Assembly: GCA_947577065.1 (NCBI GenBank)
Contig: CANPTT010000008.1
Location: forward strand, 1-64,000
Source: an uncultured Pseudoflavonifractor sp.
GTDB taxonomy: Bacteria; Bacillota; Clostridia; Oscillospirales; Oscillospiraceae
Reading direction: 5' to 3'
Length of the DNA stretch: 64,000 bases
The notes beneath the pieces are model-generated. The model saw only the letters and a program-made list of their open reading frames with translations. It made no database searches and was not told the DNA's origin. Below, one piece after another: positions 46,840-55,946 of this stretch; the first letter of the stretch is position 1; each line of letters opens with the position of its first letter. The translations under genes were made by a program, and so were the position numbers.

Positions 46840-47586
46840 TTACGCTGCTTCAGCAGTATTCTTGCCGCTGGTAAAGATCTGATGCAGGGATACAGCGGCT
46901 ACGGCGATCAGGCCAATCCCCAGCATGTTGATGCCCAGGAATGCGGCGGCAATGTAACCGACAATAAAATAGGGCCACAGCTTTTTGACCTTGATGGTGC
47001 TCAGCAGCAGGCCAAAGCCTACCGCGCCGATCATTCCGCCGCCCACAGCCAGGCCGCTGATGATCTGCTCCGGGATCATGGCAATGATGGGCTCCACAAA
47101 TTCAGCCCCGAAATAGACCGCCAGGAAAGTGGGCAGGCCATAAAACAACAGATTGAATGCCAGCGCCACATAGTTGGCCCGCCGCACCCCTTTGAGTTCC
47201 CCCTTGGCCACAGACTTGTCCGCCCAGTGCAGAAGAGCCACGTTTACTACGCCATACTGCAAGGTGGTGATGGTCTGACCGATCAGGGCGATGGGGATCG
47301 CGGTGGCCACGGCCAGCTCAGTATTCCCCCCCGCAAAGACGGCAAAGGCGGTGGCGATCGCTGCCGCCAGGGTCGGGTCGGGCGGGATCGCCGTTCCCAC
47401 GAACACTACGGCCAGGAACATCATCTCCACGGTAGCGCCTACCACAAGACCGGTCTGAAGGTCTCCCATGATAAGTCCCACCACAACGCCCGTAATAATG
47501 GGCCGGGTGGTTTGCAGCTGGAGGGTCTGTTCGTCAATAATGGCCCACGTCACCCAAAGTCCCACCAAAATTGCTTTTAACAACAT
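46840..47586 (-). CDS. PTS mannose/fructose/sorbose-family IIC component
   Basis: MLLKAILVGLWVTWAIIDEQTLQLQTTRPIITGVVVGLIMGDLQTGLVVGATVEMMFL. Confidence 0.92.
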   Translation of the reverse strand: MLLKAILVGLWVTWAIIDEQTLQLQTTRPIITGVVVGLIMGDLQTGLVVGATVEMMFLAVVFVGTAIPPDPTLAAAIATAFAVFAGGNTELAVATAIPIALIGQTITTLQYGVVNVALLHWADKSVAKGELKGVRRANYVALAFNLLFYGLPTFLAVYFGAEFVEPIIAMIPEQIISGLAVGGGMIGAVGFGLLLSTIKVKKLWPYFIVGYIAAAFLGINMLGIGLIAVAAVSLHQIFTSGKNTAEAA

Positions 47587-47706
47587 GGTTCTTTTCCTCC
47601 CTTTTCTGTTTTCGGGCCCTCTATCCAAACTCCGGAATCTGGACCGGGCCCCACATTATGCTCTATTGGCGGCCGCCGCAGGACACACGCTTTCCACTCT
47701 CCCTAT

Positions 47707-48186
47707 TTATTCGATCAGAGAGAACAACTCCGTCCCCTTCTCGTTTGGCACCACTCGGACCTCCAGGTAGATCCCCTTTTCCTTCAGTCTGGCAAAGTTG
47801 GCAATATCCGCCTCATCCAGCCATACCGACTTGGAATACTTTGTCTTCCGGGCGTTCGCACTTACGTTGCCCACATTGATCTCCTCTATTGCCACCCCGT
47901 TCTCCACCAGGGCCAAGGCGCTCTCCACGTTCCGCAGGACCACCAGTACCTTGGGAAGGTCTGCCTCCGGGGAGCAAAGCCATGCCGCGGCCTCCGCCAC
48001 CGGCAGGATCTTCAACGCGATCCCCGGTGGGCAAGCCATCTCCAGCAGCATTCTTTGAAACGGCTCCGCCGCCGCCTTATCGTCTGCGACCACAATGGTA
48101 TTGCTTCTCAGCACCGAGAGCCAGGCCGCCACGATCTGTCCGTGGATCAGTCTGTCGTCTATTCGCACATGTCCGATCTTTCCCAT
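47707..48186 (-). CDS. PTS mannose/fructose/sorbose-family IIB component
   Basis: MGKIGHVRIDDRLIHGQIVAAWLSVLRSNTIVVADDKAA. Confidence 0.94.
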   Translation of the reverse strand: MGKIGHVRIDDRLIHGQIVAAWLSVLRSNTIVVADDKAAAEPFQRMLLEMACPPGIALKILPVAEAAAWLCSPEADLPKVLVVLRNVESALALVENGVAIEEINVGNVSANARKTKYSKSVWLDEADIANFARLKEKGIYLEVRVVPNEKGTELFSLIE

Positions 48187-48201
48187 TCTCGCTTCCCCCT
48201 T

Positions 48202-48597
48202 TCAGTCTGTGGTGATCTTATCCATTCCCTGCGCGCCCGCGTGGAGCGCAGCCTCCGCCAGTTCCTTCAAATCTCCCCTGTGCTCCCTCAGCTCCAGGAT
48301 CTCCAAGAGCATTGGAATATTGAACCCGTGCAGCACCTGGATCCCTTCCGTTGTCTTCTGGTACAGGCTTGCCACATTGCAGGGACTCCCCCCCTTCAAA
48401 TCGGTAAGGATCATGATCCCCTCCTCTCTTCCCAGGTCCTGGATCGCGGCCTGAAACCGCTCTCCCAACACGTCCAGGCTGTCTCCCGGCTGAAAATCGA
48501 TGCACCGGACCCGTTCCTGTTCCCCCAAAAACATACTCACCAGCTCCAGCGCAGCCGGCGCCATGGTACCATGGGCCGCTATAATGATCCCCACCAT
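48202..48597 (-). CDS. PTS mannose/fructose-family IIA component
   Basis: MVGIIIAAHGTMAPAALELVSMFLGEQE...IMILTDLKGGSPCNVAS. Confidence 0.92.
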   Translation of the reverse strand: MVGIIIAAHGTMAPAALELVSMFLGEQERVRCIDFQPGDSLDVLGERFQAAIQDLGREEGIMILTDLKGGSPCNVASLYQKTTEGIQVLHGFNIPMLLEILELREHRGDLKELAEAALHAGAQGMDKITTD

Positions 48598-48697
48598 ATC
48601 TCCACCCCATTCCTTTCCGATTTTTCCTCATTTTGTCTATACATATATACTAAACAGGAGAAAAAGAAAGTGCCGGGCTCTCCCGCCAGCATTTCGG

Positions 48698-49495
48698 TCA
48701 GCTCATCCGCTGATGATAGCAGATAATTTGATACATATCACTTCTCAAATAATTTCTTGTGTACTCAAACAATTTCTTCGCCCCATCATAATTAAACCGC
48801 TGTCCATAGATCACCGGGGCATTCCGCCCATATTTCAGCAGGTCGTATATCTCCTTTTTTGAAATCACACCAATCGAAAAAGTCTCTTTGGTAGAATATG
48901 GCTTTACCCCTCTCTCCTCCAACAGCTTATAAAGTGAGCGCTGCCGCTCCAAAAATATCCTGTCGTCGGCGGTAAGGATCGCGGTGGGCAGATAGGAAAT
49001 GGACACCGCAGCCGGCTCCTCATTCATATAGCGAAGACGTTTGACCTCGGTGACCGGTTCCGTAGGCTGAAGGCCCAACAGCTTCGCCACCTCCGGCTTC
49101 ACTACCGACCGCATATCCAGGATCCTCGTAGACGGTGCGTACCAGCTTTCCTCCACATTATCGGCAAAATTGCCCGACATCGTTTTCCAGTGGAGCGGAC
49201 GCCGCTTTACAAAGGTCCCCTTTCCCTGCTCGGCATACAGGATCTCATCGTGAATAAGCCCCAAAAATGCTTTTCGGACCGTGATCGAGCTGACTCCATA
49301 CACCTTTCGATACCAACTCTCCGGCGGGATCCTCTCTCCCGGCAAAAACACCTTCCTTTTGATGTTCAGCGCCACATCCTTCTGCATGTGCTGGTACTTG
49401 GACGCGCCCTCCGCAAGGGCGGTCACCCACACCAGCTTGTCCGGCTGTCCCTTTCTGTAAAAAGGCACTTGCCACTCCCTTTTCGTTCCTATCAT
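48698..49495 (-). CDS. GntR/HutC-family transcriptional regulator
   Basis: PGERIPPESWYRKVYGVSSITVRKAFLGLIHDEILYAEQGKGTFVKRRP and UTRA-like C-terminus. Confidence 0.85.
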   Translation of the reverse strand: MIGTKREWQVPFYRKGQPDKLVWVTALAEGASKYQHMQKDVALNIKRKVFLPGERIPPESWYRKVYGVSSITVRKAFLGLIHDEILYAEQGKGTFVKRRPLHWKTMSGNFADNVEESWYAPSTRILDMRSVVKPEVAKLLGLQPTEPVTEVKRLRYMNEEPAAVSISYLPTAILTADDRIFLERQRSLYKLLEERGVKPYSTKETFSIGVISKKEIYDLLKYGRNAPVIYGQRFNYDGAKKLFEYTRNYLRSDMYQIICYHQRMS

Positions 49496-49659
49496 AACCT
49501 TTTTCCCCCTCCTTTGCAACATCCCTCACACCGATTCATATGGCTGCACAAAATTTATATATATGAACTCTTGGAATAACATATAGAAATTTGACAAATT
49601 CCCCTTTTTCCCGCCTTTCGTGCATACCTTTCTGTTTATTCTGCCCCAAAGTCCCCTTG

Positions 49660-49699
49660 GGCAGGAAAGTTTGACAGGCAAATCCTGCCATGATAAGAT
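49660..49699 (+). promoter_or_regulatory. Promoter with flanking inverted repeat upstream of GntR gene
   Basis: TTGACA (49671)-N17-TAAGAT (49694-49699); GGCAGGA (49660-49666)/TCCTGCC (49683-49689) bracket the -35. Confidence 0.6.
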
Positions 49700-49728
49700 A
49701 AGTATTATTATACAGCCAGGGGGTGCCT

Positions 49729-50460
49729 ATGCACAATAGTGTAGATAGAGAAAAACCCATTCCCATTTATTACCAGATAGAGGAAAGCATTCGTCAAGAT
49801 ATTGCCGCGGGGCGGCTCTCCCCGGGGGACCGTCTGCCCACGGAGCAGCAGCTGTGCGACCTGTTCAAGGTGAGCCGAATGACGGTCCGCCAAGCCCTCC
49901 AGAACCTGATCTCTGACGGAGTGGTCCAGCGCCGGCGCGGGCACGGTCCCGTCGTGGCTCTGTCCAACGTAGTCCATCCTCTGAGCCATTTTTCCGGGTT
50001 TTCCGATACACTGGCCGCCCAAGGGATCCATGTAACCACCAAGGTCCTATCCTTGCAGACTCTCCCAGCCACAGGCAAGGAGGCCGCATGGCTCCAGGTC
50101 CGGGAGGGCGATCCGATCCTCTTCCTCCGCCGGCTCCGCCTGGTGGACGGCACCCCCATCGCTCTCCAGCACACCTTTCTTCCCAAGGCCGTGGTGGGCC
50201 CTATCCGGGCTGCCGAGCTGGAGGAGCAACCACTCTACCACCTGCTGGACCGTCGCGGTTTCCAACTGGAAAGCGCCACGCAAAAGGTCTCCGCCTGTAT
50301 GCCCACCAAGCTCCAGTGTCGCCTGCTGGCCCTCTCCTCTCAAACCCCTCTTCTCTACACCGAGCGCTCCTCCCGACTGATCGGCGGCGTTCCTTTGGAA
50401 TTTGCCTGCTCTTGGTATAATTCCTCCCGCTTCTCCATGACCGTAGAGTTGGGGAGTTGA
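49729..50460 (+). CDS. GntR/HutC-family transcriptional regulator
   Basis: PIPIYYQIEESIRQDIAAGRLSPGDRLPTEQQLCDLFKVSRMTVRQALQNLISDGVVQRRRGHGPVV. Confidence 0.93.
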   Translation: MHNSVDREKPIPIYYQIEESIRQDIAAGRLSPGDRLPTEQQLCDLFKVSRMTVRQALQNLISDGVVQRRRGHGPVVALSNVVHPLSHFSGFSDTLAAQGIHVTTKVLSLQTLPATGKEAAWLQVREGDPILFLRRLRLVDGTPIALQHTFLPKAVVGPIRAAELEEQPLYHLLDRRGFQLESATQKVSACMPTKLQCRLLALSSQTPLLYTERSSRLIGGVPLEFACSWYNSSRFSMTVELGS

Positions 50461-50461
50461 T

Positions 50462-50520
50462 CGGTCAAAAAAGGCTCTCTCCCGCGACCTCGGGTCACGG
50501 GAGAGAGCCTTTTTTGACCG
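50462..50520. terminator. Very long hairpin terminator (28-bp stem, one mismatch)
   Basis: CGGTCAAAAAAGGCTCTCTCCCGCGACC-TCG-GGTCACGGGAGAGAGCCTTTTTTGACCG. Confidence 0.9.
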
Positions 50521-50539
50521 TTTTTCCTTTTGTCTTTCC

Positions 50540-51649
50540 TTATACCAGCTGACGGCGCTGCCGCTCCTTCTCAGCGGCCTCATCCTCGGCGGGATACCAC
50601 ATGGGAGAGGCCAGCCGCACCCGGCACGCCTCGCCCTCGGCAAAGGCGATCCGGTGGGGAGTCTGGATCTTCAGGTTTTGCTCTCCCACAGGCACGATGT
50701 ACTCGGTGCGGTCGGTGAGGAAAATGCGCTTGGCAATGTGGGTGGGATACCCCTCCTGGTCGGCGCCCAGCAGATCGATGGAGTTGGGCCGGGTGGCCAC
50801 CACCATCTGTTTGTCGGCGTCCTTGGGGATATCCAGCGCCAGGGGGTTCTCCATATCCCCCTTGGCGTAAACCTTTCCGTCCGCGATCTCCACATTGAGG
50901 AAGGTGCTCTCCCCCAGGAAGCTGTGGACAAACCGGCTGTTGGGCTTGTTGTAGAGGTTCTCCGGGGTGTCGATCTGCATGATCTTGCCCATATCGCACA
51001 CCATCATCCGGTCGGAGATCGCCATGGCCTCCGACTGGTCGTGGGTCACAAAAATAATGGTGAATCCAAACTCCCGCTGGAGCTCCTTGATCTCAAAGCG
51101 CATGGTCTCGCGGAGCTTGGGGTCCAGGTTGGAGAGGGGCTCATCCAACAGCATGACCTTGGGCTGGGTGACGATAGCCCGGGCCAGAGCGATCCGCTGC
51201 TGCTGGCCGCCGGACAGGTCGGAGGGATATACGTTCTCAAGGCCCGTAAGGCTGGTATGCTTCATGGCCGCCTTGACCCGCTGCTCGATCTCGGTCTTAT
51301 TCACCTTTTGGATCCGCAGGGGGAAGGCTACGTTTTCAAAGACGTTCATGTGGGGCCACACGGCGAAGGATTGGAACACCATGCCCAGTCCCCGCTCCTC
51401 CGGCGGGATGTAGAGATTCTTCTCCTTGGAGGAGACCAGCTTGCCGCACAGCTCGATCTCCCCCTCACTCAGGTCCTCAAACCCGGCCACCATACGCAGG
51501 GTGGTGGACTTGCCACAGCCGGAGGGGCCCAGGAAGGAAAAGCACTCGCCCTCGTGGACCTCCAGATTGAAGTCGTCCACGGCCACGATGTCGCCCAGGG
51601 TCTTGGTGGTGAAGCGCTTGGTCACATGTCTCAGTACCACTTGATCCAT
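50540..51649 (-). CDS. ABC transporter ATP-binding protein (FbpC/PotA-type)
   Basis: FLGPSGCGKSTTLRMVAGFEDLSEGEIELCGK...LSGGQQQRIALARAIVTQPKVMLLDEPLSNLD. Confidence 0.95.
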   Translation of the reverse strand: MDQVVLRHVTKRFTTKTLGDIVAVDDFNLEVHEGECFSFLGPSGCGKSTTLRMVAGFEDLSEGEIELCGKLVSSKEKNLYIPPEERGLGMVFQSFAVWPHMNVFENVAFPLRIQKVNKTEIEQRVKAAMKHTSLTGLENVYPSDLSGGQQQRIALARAIVTQPKVMLLDEPLSNLDPKLRETMRFEIKELQREFGFTIIFVTHDQSEAMAISDRMMVCDMGKIMQIDTPENLYNKPNSRFVHSFLGESTFLNVEIADGKVYAKGDMENPLALDIPKDADKQMVVATRPNSIDLLGADQEGYPTHIAKRIFLTDRTEYIVPVGEQNLKIQTPHRIAFAEGEACRVRLASPMWYPAEDEAAEKERQRRQLV

Positions 51650-51652
51650 GGC

Positions 51653-53374
51653 TCAGACCCCCTTCCTGTCCTTCGTCACCTCAGTGACGATGGTATTGCA
51701 AACAATGATAATGATAATGGCGATAGATCCCAGCGCCGCAGCCTGGGGGATCATTCCCGCGTCCCGCAGGGAGTAGATCTGCACGCCCAGGGTCCGGGTG
51801 TAGGGGCCGTACAGAAGCACCGAGGTGGTAACCTCCCGCATGGCCGGCAGGAAGATCAGGAAGAAGCCGGAGACCATAGCCGGGCGGATCAGGGGCAGGG
51901 TCACATCCTTCAGACTCTCCATGTGGCTGGCGCCGCAGGTCCGGGCCGCCTCCTCCAGAGAGGGGTGGACCTGAAGCAGGGCCGCCGAAGAGCTCTTCAT
52001 AGAGAAGGACAGGTACCGGGCGATGTAGGCGATCAGAATGATCCACAGGGTATTGTAGAGGCTGATCCCAAAGATGGCGCCGGACCAGGCCAGGATCACG
52101 CCGATCGCCAGCACTGTACCAGGCAGAGAGTAGGGCAGCACGGAGAGGATCTCCAGCATTTCCTTTCCCTTGGGCTTGATCTTCTGCACCACATAGGCGA
52201 TCAGAGTGCCCAGGAACATGCAGATGATACCCGCGCCCACCGAGAGAATAATGGAGTTCTTAATGGAGCCCAGAGTACCGTCAGACTTAAAGACCTTGAT
52301 GTAGTTATTGAAGGTAAAGTTCTCCGGCACCAGCGGCAGGCCATACGCCTTCACCAGACTCACCAGGAAGATCATCACCAGGGGCACAATGACGATGAGC
52401 ACCAGGGTGGCAATACACAGCACCAGCAGGGGGATCTTTGCACCCCGGAGCTTGATAAGAGTGGGCCGCATACTTTTGCCCTTGATGATATCGTAGCTGC
52501 CGGAGGAGAGGATCTTCTTCTGGATGACCAGAGCGACGGCCACCACCACCACAAGCATGATGGACAGGGCCGCCCCCTGGCGGATCCCCTCAAAGCTGCC
52601 TCCGGTTCGGGAGATAACGGCGTAGATCTTAGTGGGCAGGGTGAAGATGCCCTGAGAAAAGCCAAGAATAGAGGGCACGCCGAAGTGGGCCAGGGAGGTG
52701 GTCATGATAAGCAGGGCTCCCGCGGAAATGGCGGGGACCACCAGAGGAAGGGTAATCTTCCGAATAACGGTCATCTGCTTGGCCCCCGCGATCCGGGCGC
52801 ACTCCTCCAGCGTGGGATCCATCCGCTCCAGAGCGGAGACCACCTGCATGAACACGAAGGGGAAGTAGTAGGAGAGCTCCACAAAGATGATGCCACCCAG
52901 GGTGTTGATATTGACAGGGGCCTTGGAGAGGTTGAACACACTCATCAAAAGCTTATTGAGGTAGCCGGACCGGCCATTGAGCAGCAGGTCCCAGGCCATG
53001 GCCCCCAGGAAGGGGGGGAACATATAGGGGATGTTGAACAGCGCCCGCATCAGCCCCTTGGCGGGAATATCGCTGCGGCCCAGCAGCCATGCGTAGAAGG
53101 TGCCCAGGATCGTGCCCAGAAGGGTCACCCAAAAGGCGATCTTGATGGTGTTCCACATGGCCGACAGATTGCTGGGATCGGTAAGCTGGCCGATAAAAAG
53201 TTGGGGATCGAAGTGGCCCTGGTAGAAGAAGGAGTTGTAGATGATGGATACCACAGGGATGACCACCACGATAAGCAGCAGGACCACGCTGACCGCGGTA
53301 AGGACTCCGTCCACATTGACGCGTCGGCCGTCCACCGCGGCCAGGTCTTTATTTTTACTGCCAAACCGGCTCAT
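51653..53374 (-). CDS. ABC transporter permease, fused two-domain (FbpB/AfuB-type)
   Basis: 573 aa with two BPD_transp_1-like halves: EECARIAGAKQMTVIRKITLPLVVPAI and EEAARTCGASHMESLKDVTLPLIRPAM. Confidence 0.94.
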   Translation of the reverse strand: MSRFGSKNKDLAAVDGRRVNVDGVLTAVSVVLLLIVVVIPVVSIIYNSFFYQGHFDPQLFIGQLTDPSNLSAMWNTIKIAFWVTLLGTILGTFYAWLLGRSDIPAKGLMRALFNIPYMFPPFLGAMAWDLLLNGRSGYLNKLLMSVFNLSKAPVNINTLGGIIFVELSYYFPFVFMQVVSALERMDPTLEECARIAGAKQMTVIRKITLPLVVPAISAGALLIMTTSLAHFGVPSILGFSQGIFTLPTKIYAVISRTGGSFEGIRQGAALSIMLVVVVAVALVIQKKILSSGSYDIIKGKSMRPTLIKLRGAKIPLLVLCIATLVLIVIVPLVMIFLVSLVKAYGLPLVPENFTFNNYIKVFKSDGTLGSIKNSIILSVGAGIICMFLGTLIAYVVQKIKPKGKEMLEILSVLPYSLPGTVLAIGVILAWSGAIFGISLYNTLWIILIAYIARYLSFSMKSSSAALLQVHPSLEEAARTCGASHMESLKDVTLPLIRPAMVSGFFLIFLPAMREVTTSVLLYGPYTRTLGVQIYSLRDAGMIPQAAALGSIAIIIIIVCNTIVTEVTKDRKGV

Positions 53375-54465
53375 GCCGACACCTCCTTTTTCGGGGAATA
53401 GAAGCGGTAATTGAGGAATCGGACCCCAACCTCGGTCCCCTCCTTTACCACGCCCTGCCGGGCGGCGTCAAGGGTATTCTGCTGGACCCGAAGCTCCTGG
53501 TCCCCCAACTGGATAAAGTAATCGTACTCGCTTCCCAGGAACACGGAGCGGGTGACCGTGACCTTGATGGGGGAGGCGGGGTCAAAGACGATATCGTTGG
53601 GCCTCACTCCCACCTCCAGCTCTTGGGCTCCCTTGTTCTCCTCCGGGAGGACCCCGTCAGCCCAGGGAATGGTCCCACCCCCGGCGGGCTTCAGGGTCAG
53701 CTTGCCGTCCTGGACCTCCACGGGGATAAAGTTGGACACCCCAATAAACTCAAAGGTAAAGCGGTTGGCGGGACGGAGGATGATGTCCTCATCGGTGCCC
53801 ATCTGACAGAGGGTGCCGTCAGGCTCCATGACCGCCATCCGGTCGCACAGCTGAAGGGCGGATTGCTGGTCATGGGTGATATAGAGGACGGTGGTCCCGC
53901 TCTTGCGCTGGATCTCCCGGATCTCCTCCAGCATTTGTTCCCGAAGCTTGGCGTCCAGGTTGGTGATGGGCTCATCCATGACGATGATGTCGCTGTTGGT
54001 CACCAGGGCCCGGGCGATCGCCACCCGCTGCTGCTGGCCGCCGGAAAGCTGACTGGGAAGGTGGTTTGCATACTCGGTCATGTTCACCATGGCCAGGGTG
54101 TCGGCCACCCGCTGCGCGATCTCCGCCTTGCCGATCCGCTTCTTTTTCAGAGGATATCCCACATTCTCGCTTACCGTCAGGTGGGGCCACACGGCGTAGT
54201 CCTGAAAAACGATGCCGATATTCCGCCGCTCTACCGGCTGGTTGATCCGCCGGCCGGCGCTGAAAATACAGTTGTCCCCCACATAAATTTCTCCCGTTTC
54301 CGGCTTGTTGAGCCCCAGCAGGCAGCGGACCAGGGTGGTCTTGCCGCAGCCGGAGGGCCCTACCAGACAGAGGATCTCGCCGCTTTCAATGTCCAGGCTG
54401 AAATTCTTCAATATCTGGTTGGCGCCGTACTTGAAGGAGACGTCCTTAAATGAAACCTTTGCCAA
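53371..54465 (-). CDS. ABC transporter ATP-binding protein (FbpC-type)
   Basis: LVGPSGCGKTTLVRCLLGLNKPETGEIYVGDN...LSGGQQQRVAIARALVTNSDIIVMDEPITNLDAKLREQM. Confidence 0.95.
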   Translation of the reverse strand: MAKVSFKDVSFKYGANQILKNFSLDIESGEILCLVGPSGCGKTTLVRCLLGLNKPETGEIYVGDNCIFSAGRRINQPVERRNIGIVFQDYAVWPHLTVSENVGYPLKKKRIGKAEIAQRVADTLAMVNMTEYANHLPSQLSGGQQQRVAIARALVTNSDIIVMDEPITNLDAKLREQMLEEIREIQRKSGTTVLYITHDQQSALQLCDRMAVMEPDGTLCQMGTDEDIILRPANRFTFEFIGVSNFIPVEVQDGKLTLKPAGGGTIPWADGVLPEENKGAQELEVGVRPNDIVFDPASPIKVTVTRSVFLGSEYDYFIQLGDQELRVQQNTLDAARQGVVKEGTEVGVRFLNYRFYSPKKEVSA

Positions 54466-54507
54466 AAAGTTCCCCTCCTTACTCTCTTTTTTATGGGTCT
54501 ATTTACA

Positions 54508-54544
54508 ACAAGGTGGGGGCAACGTATCGTTTCCCCCACCTTGT
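54508..54544 (-). terminator. Intercistronic hairpin between substrate-binding protein and ATPase genes
   Basis: ACAAGGTGGGGG-N13-CCCCCACCTTGT. Confidence 0.65.
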
Positions 54545-54653
54545 CAGTCACGCTTTCGTTCCCGCCCGGACAGCCGCGTTTTCCGCGGTGGGCCTTACCA
54601 AAGGTTCACCATTTGCCGGGCAGATCCTTTCCGCTGTTTGGGAGAGTGCGGGA

Positions 54654-55724
54654 TCAGGACAGGCCGAAGATCTTGTTGAAGTTCTCCAGATTGGTCTTGC
54701 CGTCGGCAGCCAGCTTTGCAAAGTCGCTTTCCAGCATAGAGGGAATGGCGGTCAGATCCACAGCCTGCTCCACATCGGTGCGGACGGAGACCAGGTTGTT
54801 GGCCACCAGGATCTCCTGACCCTCCTTGGAGAGGATGAAGTCATAGAGCAGCTTGCCGTTCTCCTCGTTGTTGCAGTCCTTCACCAGGCCGATGGGGCTG
54901 GCGATGGAAACGGTATCCTCAGGATACAGGAAAGCGATGGGGGAGCCCTCGGCCACCAGATTGGCGGTGACGTAGTCCAGGCACACGCCTACCTGATAGG
55001 CGCTGGCGGCCAGCTGGTTATGGGTGGCGGTAGTGCCGCTCTCCAGCAGACAGCCGTTGTCCTTCAGCTTCTGCATATAGTCGGTGCCGTACTTGTCAGA
55101 GCACATCATGGCGTTCATCCAGTACTTGGTGGTGCCGGCGGTGCCGGGGTCGGACATAACGATCTGGTCCTTCCACTTGGGATCCAGCAGGTCGTTCCAG
55201 GTCTTGGGCGCCTCCTCCGGGGTAACGGTGGCGGTATTGTAGGCAATGCCTACGCCCACCAGACGGGCGGCGGTGTAGTAGCCGTCGGCGTCGATGTAAG
55301 CGGGGTCAAGCCCGGCAGCCTCGGGAGAGGAGTACTGCTGAAGAATGTCCTCTTCCTTGAAGGAAACATAGTCGGCGGCGTCGCCCACCCAGATCACGTC
55401 GGCGTCCACGTGGCCGGCCTGAGCCTCGGTGGAGATCTTGGTGACCACCTTGCTGGTGCCGGCAAAGTAATACTCCATCGTCACGCCGGGATACTTCTTC
55501 TCAAAGCCCTCTTTAATGGCCACCAGCTGGTCCTCCTGCATGGAGGAGTACAGCATGACCTTGCCGGAATAGGTCTTCTCAGGGGCGGGAGCGGGGGCCT
55601 GACTCTCCACAGTGGGAGCCTGGCTCTCAGGGGCGAGAGTCTCGTCAGTCTTGCCGCTACCGCAACCGGCCAGCAGAGACAGGGTCATGACCAGGGACAG
55701 GCCGAGACAAATTTTCTTCTTCAT
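54654..55724 (-). CDS. Extracellular solute-binding lipoprotein (ferric iron/aminoethylphosphonate-type)
   Basis: Lipobox LLAGCGSG; GKVMLYSSMQEDQLVAIKEGFEKKYPGVTMEYYFAGTSKVVTKISTEAQAGHVDADVIWVGDAADY. Confidence 0.9.
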   Translation of the reverse strand: MKKKICLGLSLVMTLSLLAGCGSGKTDETLAPESQAPTVESQAPAPAPEKTYSGKVMLYSSMQEDQLVAIKEGFEKKYPGVTMEYYFAGTSKVVTKISTEAQAGHVDADVIWVGDAADYVSFKEEDILQQYSSPEAAGLDPAYIDADGYYTAARLVGVGIAYNTATVTPEEAPKTWNDLLDPKWKDQIVMSDPGTAGTTKYWMNAMMCSDKYGTDYMQKLKDNGCLLESGTTATHNQLAASAYQVGVCLDYVTANLVAEGSPIAFLYPEDTVSIASPIGLVKDCNNEENGKLLYDFILSKEGQEILVANNLVSVRTDVEQAVDLTAIPSMLESDFAKLAADGKTNLENFNKIFGLS

Positions 55725-55831
55725 TTCACTCAGTTCCTTTCCACTCTTGATTTATGTAGCGAAGGTTTCCCCCCGCCTTTACCCGTTCATTTTATAGCAT
55801 TTCGCATAAAAACGGAAGTTTAAATTTTAAA

Positions 55832-55853
55832 AAAATGTGCAAAGTCACATTTT
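55832..55853. promoter_or_regulatory. Palindromic operator candidate in divergent intergenic region
   Basis: AAAATGTG-CAAAGT-CACATTTT between the SBP gene and the AraC gene. Confidence 0.5.
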
Positions 55854-55885
55854 CAAACTTTGCTTTCAGGGAGTTTCCCCCTGTG

Positions 55886-55913
55886 TTGACATATTTTTCT
55901 CAACCGATATAAT
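55886..55913 (+). promoter_or_regulatory. Sigma-A promoter of AraC-type regulator gene
   Basis: TTGACA (55886-55891)-N16-TATAAT (55908-55913). Confidence 0.75.
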
Positions 55914-55946
55914 AGGTTTATCTTGAAAGCAGGAAGGGGGCTCCCT

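Noticed and set aside
50654-53401. 915-aa plus-strand ORF
   Set aside because: Antisense to the ABC ATPase and permease genes, which have clear motifs; product of codon bias.
55832-55853. Classical CRP site
   Set aside because: TGTG-N6-CACA spacing is 2 bp shorter than the CRP consensus TGTGA-N6-TCACA; kept only as a generic palindrome.
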